From contig NZ_CP079867.1 of assembly GCF_025263565.1 (NCBI RefSeq), forward strand, positions 50,396 to 114,395: 64,000 bases of DNA, in the 5' to 3' direction. This DNA is from Mycobacterium sp. SMC-8 (GTDB lineage: Bacteria > Actinomycetota > Actinomycetes > Mycobacteriales > Mycobacteriaceae). The notes beneath the pieces were generated by a model. It was not told where the DNA came from, did no database searches, and saw nothing but the letters and a program-made list of their open reading frames with translations. Below are positions 59,101 to 64,000 of this stretch, piece after piece. The first letter of the stretch is position 1. Each line of letters begins with the position of its first letter. The position numbers were made by a program, and so were the translations under genes.

Positions 59101-59199
59101 GAGTTGGTCTATCCCAAGGGTGGCCGCCAAGTGATCCAGGTGGCTACCCCGCCGCTACCGGAGGGCTACAGCCCGATCGCTCATAGCGATGAATGGTGA
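56197..59199 (+). CDS. eccCb: ESX FtsK/SpoIIIE-type ATPase EccCb
   Basis: The protein has 1,000 residues, larger than M. tuberculosis EccCb1 (about 590), because it carries three ATPase modules here. Module 1: GQIGSGKSE (about residue 120) and LLIVLDEFSELL (about 228). Module 2: VGAPQSGKSTAVQTI (about 488) and VFLLVDNLPGL (about 596). Module 3: VGSAKSGRTTVLKTL (about 783) and YFIVIDDFTLL (about 878). In module 3 the Walker A Lys is Arg. It would recognise substrates and power secretion. The split point therefore puts module 1 in EccCb, and EccCa has only the membrane part. A GTG 3 bp earlier is an alternative start; GAGGAGG precedes it. Confidence 0.95.
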   Translation: MTEVSSRYAKGLKFAAKPDVMSQVEFEVFARAISRFEREDAATRLLAERAADARAGQDFLDFFEIADARQWDPHTLWSKMTVQNRLRAALGKNPTSGKPVWLDLKESDESGMGPHGMLTGQIGSGKSETLVAFILALAMTHNPEVLQLILGDFKGETAMMALADLPQVQGVISNLEESSSRLDRLEDMLNGEVVRRETILKAAGYKDVRNYERARATTRPELEPLGALLIVLDEFSELLKIRPALTGTFDTVARKGRGLWMHILNASQRVESGRMAGMISQQTYSIGLKLKDAGQSRQAIGSPKAYTDLIGAPVGTGFLVHEDEHQLFRSFYVSAPFIAPVVGKAQRRRQEGQFIDAHRFDAGVHSLPIDIELVDDEDDRAAQEQAEAQALAETDVDSPTVVSTLVGRLAEAGRTCRPMHRMYLPPLEDIPAIPLDEMAQEFWGRDWLDVTADAGLRVPYGRADDPFAHSQALVVADLSRAQGNVMAVGAPQSGKSTAVQTIVASLAISHSPQRVQFYGVDFGGGRLDALTGLPHVAGIAGQGNAEKVARVVSEVERILRDRVRSWEIAGCDLEEFRARKFAGKPGEVPDDGHGDVFLLVDNLPGLKQQDIDLHGRIVALGSGSALNYGIHLLVTNDQWATANLTLKDKCGTRVEMRVQEPTQSEAGDRQMAAAVPDQPGRGLIKDAGKTLHFLAGVPVSSTVLSPVGSDYGQDAVQQTCALIAQRWSALGVAPAPTLPTLPSEVSYVELDDVPRGTLKLGIGEHALATVGVNLAECPHFYAVGSAKSGRTTVLKTLITSIQHSFTPEAAKIIAFDVGLELGAFIDPAYLTFYSSDAQEIGEAAKKLAAKFAERTPPADASPEQKARWRFNGPRYFIVIDDFTLLNVPGYSSMSLVAPLEQAVSRGRQIGLHLLVASSVKNWMSTTGGNKIISGMSAAGAGVLILDGARDDGPIVAGIRAAPRAPGRGELVYPKGGRQVIQVATPPLPEGYSPIAHSDEW

Positions 59200-59377
59200 G
59201 CGGTGGAAATTCGCGCATGACAACGTCGTCAAATCGTGGTGGTATCAAAGAGGCAGGCCAGTCGCGTGTATGGCTGGCAAACAAGTCAACAGACACGGGG
59301 ACTGTTCACTTCATGTGTACGCAGTGACTATTCCTGTGTTATCGTGCAGGAGTCTTGATTAGTTAGGGGAGGCGTCC
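59200..59377. promoter_or_regulatory. Promoter region of the PE-PPE-esx transcript
   Basis: Contains TTCATGTGTACGCAGTG (59310-59326), 15 bp of which are shared exactly with 10747-10761, then TGTGTTATCGTGC as a -10-like stretch. A strong GGGGAGG ribosome-binding site precedes the PE ATG. Confidence 0.5.
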
Positions 59378-59683
59378 ATGACGTCAGTAGTAGTCAATCC
59401 GGTCGGTCTTGCCGCCGCCGCGGCGGCCACCGCAGGACTGTCAGCTCAAGCTGCCGGCCATACGGCGCAGGCGGCCGCGGCCGCGGCGGTCGTGCCGCCG
59501 GGGCTGGAGGAGATTTCGGCGACCAACGCGGCGAAAATCGCCGCGTACAGCGCGGAGGTGTCGGCGGTTCTGGCCGGGGCGTCGGCGATGCAAGCGCTCT
59601 ACGGTGTCGCGAACTCGGTGGCGGGCACGGTGACCTCGCTCGAGGATGCGGCCAACGCCGTATTGATGAACGCGGTCCTGTAG
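59378..59683 (+). CDS. PE-family protein
   Basis: The protein has 101 residues, standard for a PE domain: Ala-rich helix 1 (LAAAAAATAGLSAQAAGHT), a PPGLEEIS turn, and helix 2 (NAAKIAAYSAEVSAVLAGAS). PE proteins pair with PPE proteins and are guided by EspG. The canonical YxxxD/E secretion motif after helix 2 is not visible. It is the first gene of the PE-PPE-esxB-esxA-espG series. Confidence 0.85.
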   Translation: MTSVVVNPVGLAAAAAATAGLSAQAAGHTAQAAAAAAVVPPGLEEISATNAAKIAAYSAEVSAVLAGASAMQALYGVANSVAGTVTSLEDAANAVLMNAVL

Positions 59684-59714
59684 GGCCCAGGCAGGGAAGA
59701 CGGGGAGCGCGACT

Positions 59715-60926
59715 ATGCCACCGGGGGCCTATCAAGCTGAACCGCCGGAAACTACGTCGGCGGGCTTTTGGCTTGGACCGTCCGCTGCCTCGTTCTTCGC
59801 CTCGGCCGCGCAACTCGAAGCGCTGGCCGGTGCCATCATCGGCATGTTGGGCGGGCATGCGGCTGTGGAAGCCGCGATGTCCGTCAGTTGGCCGTCCGCC
59901 ACAGGCGAGATCGCCAGGTTGGCCCATGTCCCGCATCTTGTGTGGCTGGGGACGGTGGCGACCATGCTCAACCACGCCTCTGCCAGCATCATGGCCACCG
60001 GGGACGCCTTCGAGACGCTGCGGGCAGCGACCCCTAATCCGGGTGAGGTCGTTGGCAATCAGAGCGAGCATATGGCCTTGGTCGGGGCGAATTTTCTAGG
60101 GATGCTGACTCCGCTGATCGTCGCCAACCGTGGCCAGTACACCGAGATGTGGATGCGGGGCTCGGCCAACAAGTCGGCCTACGAGGCAGCATCCCTGGCG
60201 GGGGTGCAGGCGATACCGCCGATACCGCCACCACCGCCAAGCACCGTCGGTGCGGCGGGCGGCGGCTCTCAGCCAGGCGCGCAGTCCGCCGATCCCAGTC
60301 AGATGATGGAGACCGCGACTGGGCTGTTTCCGCAGCTTCTGAGTATGCCGACGCAGGCGTTGTCGGCGTTCAGTGGCGGCGGGCCGCTCAAGAGCATCAC
60401 CGAGCTGCCGCAGCAAGCATTCGGCCAGCTCAGTTCGCTTGCGTCATCGTTGAATGTGTCACCGGATGATCTGGGAGCCGATTTCTCCGCCGGCGACGCG
60501 GACTGGGTGACCCAGACGCCGCAGGCCGGGGGTGCGGTCGCGGCCTCGCTCGGCGGCGCGGGCGGGGGCGGCGGGATGGGTGGGGCCATGTCGGCCGCCT
60601 CAGCGCTGCGCAGTCCCGGCTCCTGGGCGTCCTCGGTAAGCGCGGCGACCCCAGTCAGCGCTGACTCGGGCTCGCGCATCGAGCAGGTGCGATCTGGGAC
60701 AACGATGCCGGCCAGCATGGGTGGCGGCGGAATGATGGGACCGATGGCCCACGGGGCCGCCGCGGCAGGGGCCGCCAATCAGCAGGATTCGGAGAAGAAG
60801 CAGGTCGACGGCGCCACTGTGATGGCGGCGGCGTCGAACCTCTACACCGGCACCGACTCGATACCGGTGATTACCGGAGGTGGTGGTCTGCTGACTGCCA
60901 GCGCCGGGGGCAAGGGGGTGCCCTGA
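59715..60926 (+). CDS. PPE-family protein (PPE68-like position)
   Basis: The protein has 403 residues. The N-terminal PPE domain (about 1-175) begins with YQAEPPETTSAGFWLGPSAA and has long helices (VPHLVWLGTVATMLNHASAS, NRGQYTEMWMRGSANKSAYE). The usual WxG turn is SWPSA here. A Pro-rich linker and Gly/Ser/Met-rich C-terminal half follow, as in PPE68 of ESX-1. It would form a heterodimer with the upstream PE protein and bind EspG at the helix tip. The 31-bp gap indicates co-transcription. Confidence 0.9.
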   Translation: MPPGAYQAEPPETTSAGFWLGPSAASFFASAAQLEALAGAIIGMLGGHAAVEAAMSVSWPSATGEIARLAHVPHLVWLGTVATMLNHASASIMATGDAFETLRAATPNPGEVVGNQSEHMALVGANFLGMLTPLIVANRGQYTEMWMRGSANKSAYEAASLAGVQAIPPIPPPPPSTVGAAGGGSQPGAQSADPSQMMETATGLFPQLLSMPTQALSAFSGGGPLKSITELPQQAFGQLSSLASSLNVSPDDLGADFSAGDADWVTQTPQAGGAVAASLGGAGGGGGMGGAMSAASALRSPGSWASSVSAATPVSADSGSRIEQVRSGTTMPASMGGGGMMGPMAHGAAAAGAANQQDSEKKQVDGATVMAAASNLYTGTDSIPVITGGGGLLTASAGGKGVP

Positions 60927-61016
60927 GCGAGTTGCGGGCACAACACATTCTCGACAGACATCCAGGCGACACACCCCGAAAAGGGCTGTAGCCGTTGACG
61001 AAAGGATTACCAGGAC

Positions 61017-61322
61017 ATGACGATTTCCGGCGATATGGAGCTCATGGAGACCACCCAGCAGGGTCTCTTTGAGAAGCAGGACCGGTTGCAGTCGATGGTG
61101 CAGCAGCTCGGATCGGCACTCGAAGCCGTCGCACCGGGCTTCAAAGGTGCTGGCCAGGCTGCGCTGATGCGGGTCGGTGAAGACCTGCAGACCATGGGCA
61201 ACCAGCAGGCGCTCATGCAGGAAGAACACGGTCAGAAGATGGGCGTGTCGAAGACCAGCCTTCAGGAAGGCGATGAGGACGCCGCTGCCGGCCTCAGTGC
61301 CATCGACGCCATGAGCGTCTGA
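61017..61322 (+). CDS. esxB: WXG100-family protein, EsxB-like
   Basis: The protein has 101 residues. Two helices (LMETTQQGLFEKQDRLQSMV and LMRVGEDLQTMGNQQALMQE) flank a turn reading PGFKGAG, where the WxG Trp is Phe. The C-terminal tail (GDEDAAAGLSAIDAMSV) resembles EsxB tails, but there is no Tyr in the whole protein, so no YxxxD/E signal. By order (PE, PPE, then two Esx genes) it is the CFP-10 position. It would pair with the next protein. Confidence 0.85.
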   Translation: MTISGDMELMETTQQGLFEKQDRLQSMVQQLGSALEAVAPGFKGAGQAALMRVGEDLQTMGNQQALMQEEHGQKMGVSKTSLQEGDEDAAAGLSAIDAMSV

Positions 61323-61365
61323 CCGGCATCCACATCCAGGAACCAACGTAGAGGAGCACACCATC

Positions 61366-61653
61366 ATGAGCTTGATCGAATACAACGTCCCGATGATTCA
61401 GGACTGCGCTCAGCAGATCGCGGCCTGCAAGACGCTGACGGCCGAGGTCGCCGCCGAGGCGAACAAGTTGAAGGCCCTGACCGAGGCGTCGTTCCAGGGT
61501 GGCGGCGGCGACGCCTTCCGTGAGAACTACACCCGAGCCATCACCATGGTCGATGCCTTGAGCGGCAAGCTCAACGAGGCTGAGACCGCCCTGCTGACCG
61601 GCGCGGACGGAATGGTCGCCAAAGACGGGTTGATCAAGGCGCAGTACGTGTAG
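61366..61653 (+). CDS. esxA: WXG100-family protein, EsxA-like
   Basis: The protein has 95 residues, the length of ESAT-6. Helix 1 (MIQDCAQQIAACKTLTAEVA) and helix 2 (DAFRENYTRAITMVDALSGK) flank SFQGGGG, again a Phe-x-Gly turn instead of Trp-x-Gly. Two Cys lie in helix 1, unusual for Esx proteins. It ends AQYV. It is the expected secreted partner of the EsxB-like protein, 43 bp downstream. Confidence 0.85.
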   Translation: MSLIEYNVPMIQDCAQQIAACKTLTAEVAAEANKLKALTEASFQGGGGDAFRENYTRAITMVDALSGKLNEAETALLTGADGMVAKDGLIKAQYV

Positions 61654-61681
61654 GTGGCCATCCACCTTCTGTGACGGGTAT

Positions 61682-61720
61682 TCGGCCCGGTCTGGCGATT
61701 CTGTCGGCAGGCCGGGCCGA
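61682..61720 (+). terminator. Hairpin after esxA
   Basis: TCGGCCCGG (61682-61690) pairs with CCGGGCCGA (61712-61720) around a 21-base loop, 29 bp after the esxA stop. Only a weak T-run follows, so it may be an attenuator or RNA-stability element that keeps esx mRNA levels above espG. Confidence 0.5.
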
Positions 61721-61771
61721 GTGCTTTGAGCGCAGTATGCAAGAAGATCGTTCACGACGGGGAGAAGAACC

Positions 61772-62644
61772 ATGGGTGGGACAGCATTTGTGAGGCGTCC
61801 GGGTCCGCGTGCGGCGGGACCACAGCCGGCGACAAGCTTGGAGATCACCGCCGAGGGGCTCTGGCTGGTGCAGGCATTGTGTGCGGTCGAGACGTTGCCC
61901 GCAGTGCTCGTGTGTCGGCCGTTTGTGAGTGAATGCGGCGTGCCGGAAAGTCACCCGGGCTATGCGGTGCTCCACGAGGCGGGCGTCCTATTCGATGGCG
62001 ATGCCGTGCACCCACAGGTGAAGTTGTGGATGGAAACACTGGGCAATCCCGATGTGGTGCTGTCGTGTCTGGTCCACCGCGGCGGCGAGCATCTACGGGT
62101 AGCGATTGCCCGCCGCGGTGATGTGACGGTCGCTGCCGCGCGGCACGGGGAGAACGTCACTGTGGAAAGCTTGGGCCCGGGCATGACGCTCGCGGGCTTG
62201 GTGCAACGCGTGCTCCCGCTGTGCGGTCTAGTCGTGGCGCCGGCGTCCTTCAACGCGGTTACCGTCCCGACCGCGGACTTGCTGAGCAGCTTGGCGCAGG
62301 TGTTGCGCGGCGAGCACAGTCCGATGGTGGCGTTGGGCCGCCTCGGCATGGATGCCGACCAACATCGCATCGTCACGCTGGCAGCCGATCACCCGGTCAT
62401 GGAGTTGTCGATGGTCGTCGTGACCCACGGCAGCAACCATCAAATGCAGGTCAGCAAGACAGCAGCAACGGTTACCGATACCAGTGCAGGCAGGGTCGTC
62501 AGCGGACCGGTTCGTAGCGAGAGTGGCTCCTGGTGGACGTTGATTGCGCCGGGGTCAGACGCGGCGATCCTCTCAGCGCTCAAGTCGGTGATGTCTACGG
62601 TTGGCCTGGCGGACTGGTCAGCTACTCCTACGCCGAGGCGTTAA
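61772..62644 (+). CDS. espG: ESX secretion-associated chaperone EspG
   Basis: The protein has 290 residues. The pattern (SLEITAEGLWLVQALCAVET, VLSCLVHRGGEHLRVAIARR, SWWTLIAPGSDAAILSALKS) matches the EspG fold, a cytosolic chaperone that binds the PPE helix tip and keeps PE-PPE pairs soluble and targeted to their own ESX system. It lies after esxA, whereas in ESX-1 espG precedes eccA. The AGAAC-type ribosome-binding site is modest. No eccA was found in the window. Confidence 0.85.
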   Translation: MGGTAFVRRPGPRAAGPQPATSLEITAEGLWLVQALCAVETLPAVLVCRPFVSECGVPESHPGYAVLHEAGVLFDGDAVHPQVKLWMETLGNPDVVLSCLVHRGGEHLRVAIARRGDVTVAAARHGENVTVESLGPGMTLAGLVQRVLPLCGLVVAPASFNAVTVPTADLLSSLAQVLRGEHSPMVALGRLGMDADQHRIVTLAADHPVMELSMVVVTHGSNHQMQVSKTAATVTDTSAGRVVSGPVRSESGSWWTLIAPGSDAAILSALKSVMSTVGLADWSATPTPRR

Positions 62645-62747
62645 GAGCGCCATCCTCAGCCCTGGCCGTGCCGCCGAAACGCCACCACATAAATCAGTCA
62701 AATCATATGTTTACGTGGTGACCAAAAGTGATTAATCATGTACTGTT

Positions 62748-62777
62748 ATGAAGCAGTTCCAGGAGGTAGGCCACTAG
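62748..62777 (+). CDS. Possible nine-residue upstream ORF of espI
   Basis: ATG AAG ... CAC TAG encodes MKQFQEVGH, and its TAG overlaps the espI GTG (TAGTG). The espI ribosome-binding site AGGAGG lies within it. It may couple translation, but if the TACTGT at 62741-62746 is the -10, transcription starts too late for it to be used. Confidence 0.3.
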   Translation: MKQFQEVGH

Positions 62778-64000
62778 TGGCGCAGGAGAATCGAGAGCCC
62801 GTGAGCGATCAGGACTTTTTCAGCCAGTATCTACAGCCGACGGGTACGCCCGCCACCGGGGACGACCCGGCGACTCCGCTGCCGCCCAACGACGATGCAC
62901 GTGACGACGGCGGCGATCCGCCCCTCAACGAGGGAAGCGCTGTCCCGCAAGCTGATCCTTTCGGGGCAGCGGCCGCGCCGCCCACTCCGGGACCGAGCAT
63001 GCCCGACGCTGGATTCGACGGTGGAAACCCAGCAGCCGCGTACCCCGCGCCCGCGACGAGCACCCCACCGCCGACCGCTGACCCCGGGTACACCAGCACC
63101 CACCGACCACCGGACACCTACCCAGCACCACCGCTCCCGCCAACGGGCGGATTCGATGGTGGCCACGCCGCGTACCCGCAGGCGAGCACCCCACCGTGGA
63201 TAGCTGGCGCTGAGTACGACAGTGGATACCCGGCAGCCGCACAGTCTGCGCCCCCGGCGGCGGGGGCCCCGCCGCCCTGGGGAGCTGACCCCGGATACGA
63301 CAGCACCCACCGGCCACCCGACCCTCACACAGCACCACCGCCGGCCGGGTACCCGACGCCGCGGCAACCCGGTGATCAGTCGACAGCGCGGCACGCTCAG
63401 CCGCCGGGACCCAGATATCAGCACGCCGCCGGTAATGCAGACGCCTACAGCGGGTCCCAGCGCGGGTACACGAACCCAGCTCCGCGGCACATGCCCACCC
63501 CGCCGCCTCAGGGGCCCTACGAGCCGCACGATGGTTCGCCGCGTCCAGAGCCGACCGAACGGCCGACCTGGCAGTCGGGACCTCCCGCTGGTTATCCGGG
63601 CGGGCCGGCTCCGCAGTCCCCGCCCCCGCCCGCTGCCCGCCCTGGTTCATTCGGTGGGCCCGGACAGCGCCATGAGTCAGTGGGCGCCATGCAGTCTCAG
63701 GTCCGAGAAGCCGATTTCGTCACCCCATACAAGCAGGTTCCCGAGCGCGGGTGGCGGCGCAAGGTGTATCAGACGACGCGGATCAACTTGGGGCTCAGTC
63801 CTGCTGAGCGTGAATGGAATGATCTGCGGCGACGTCTGACGGTCAATCTCCGGGGTACGTACACGATCGCGGTACTGCAACAGAAAGGTGGGGTGTCCAA
63901 GACCACCACCACCGTCGGCATCGGGGCGGCGCTGGCGCGTTACCGCGACGACAAGGTGGTGGCCATCGATGCCAATCCAGCCAGCGGTAACCTCGCCAAG
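62777..64000 (+). CDS. espI: EspI-type ParA/MinD-like ATPase (3' end off window)
   Basis: The first 408 residues are visible. The start is a GTG with AGGAGG 10 bp upstream. Residues about 10-310 are Pro/Gly/Ala/Tyr-rich and disordered, with repeated PGYxSTHRPP-type units. Then YKQVPERGWRRKVYQTTRIN leads into the ATPase domain. Its P-loop reads KGGVSKTTTT (about residue 370), the ParA/MinD Walker A with Ser in place of the usual third Gly. ALARYRDDKVVAIDANPASG follows. EspI is a hallmark of ESX-1 loci and down-regulates secretion at low ATP in M. tuberculosis. Core genes eccD and mycP are expected downstream. Confidence 0.85.
   Translation, partial: MAQENREPVSDQDFFSQYLQPTGTPATGDDPATPLPPNDDARDDGGDPPLNEGSAVPQADPFGAAAAPPTPGPSMPDAGFDGGNPAAAYPAPATSTPPPTADPGYTSTHRPPDTYPAPPLPPTGGFDGGHAAYPQASTPPWIAGAEYDSGYPAAAQSAPPAAGAPPPWGADPGYDSTHRPPDPHTAPPPAGYPTPRQPGDQSTARHAQPPGPRYQHAAGNADAYSGSQRGYTNPAPRHMPTPPPQGPYEPHDGSPRPEPTERPTWQSGPPAGYPGGPAPQSPPPPAARPGSFGGPGQRHESVGAMQSQVREADFVTPYKQVPERGWRRKVYQTTRINLGLSPAEREWNDLRRRLTVNLRGTYTIAVLQQKGGVSKTTTTVGIGAALARYRDDKVVAIDANPASGNLAK

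Overview
The window looks like about 64 kb of a large, GC-rich mycobacterial plasmid. The evidence is a co-located set of mycobacteria-specific genes: a type VII secretion (ESX) locus with EccB, split EccCa/EccCb, PE, PPE, an Esx pair, EspG and EspI, an EspR-like regulator, an AtsD-type sulfatase and a hemophore-like exported protein. These sit with plasmid functions: a ParA/ParB-like pair next to 16-bp iterons, a primase-like Rep protein, a KfrA-like coiled-coil protein, several toxin-antitoxin modules and a giant methylase-helicase. No rRNA, tRNA or CRISPR array was recognised. All family assignments come from reading the sequence; no database search was run.

Layout. (1) 1-10.7 kb, accessory and maintenance genes: a partial sigma-region-4-like protein, a Fic-domain protein divergent from a small ribbon-helix-helix-like protein, a KfrA-like protein, an EspR-like regulator, an HNH/SEC-C-like protein, two PIN-domain toxin-antitoxin pairs, an excisionase-type HTH protein and a degenerate FtsK-like protein. 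(2) 11.1-18.7 kb, metabolic and envelope cargo: a membrane diguanylate cyclase, an AraC regulator, a DUF1254-type lipoprotein, a membrane protein, an arylsulfatase, a hemophore-like protein and a small secreted protein. (3) 19-26.3 kb, a Tn554-like recombinase operon (two tyrosine recombinases plus a small TnpC/DUF6262-like protein), preceded by a hypothetical gene and an XRE-ImmA/IrrE-like metallopeptidase and followed by an apparently disrupted small gene. (4) 26.3-34.7 kb, the methyltransferase-helicase (LtrC/DarB-like architecture) with its satellite genes and a protein with a doubled HTH domain.

(5) 34.9-43 kb, the replication and partition core: parB-like, parA, fourteen full 16-bp iterons, an intact IS21-family element with a 6-bp target duplication, a MazEF-like module with a perfect palindromic operator, and the rep gene. 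The rep gene is preceded by a possible translationally coupled leader peptide and an opposing rho-independent terminator, which suggests an antisense RNA. (6) 43.1-64 kb, the ESX locus on the plus strand. It starts with Esp-like and DUF4226-like accessory proteins, including two tandem genes whose almost identical N-terminal halves carry different peptidoglycan-hydrolase C-termini. The core eccB-eccCa-eccCb follows, then PE-PPE-esxB-esxA-espG, and a truncated espI at the window edge.

The split EccC, EspI and YbaB/EspL-like proteins point to an ESX-1-like plasmid system. The hydrolases could open the wall for secretion or conjugation, and the plasmid-borne EspR-like protein could control the locus; both are inferences. 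eccD, eccE and mycP are not seen and may lie just beyond 64 kb.
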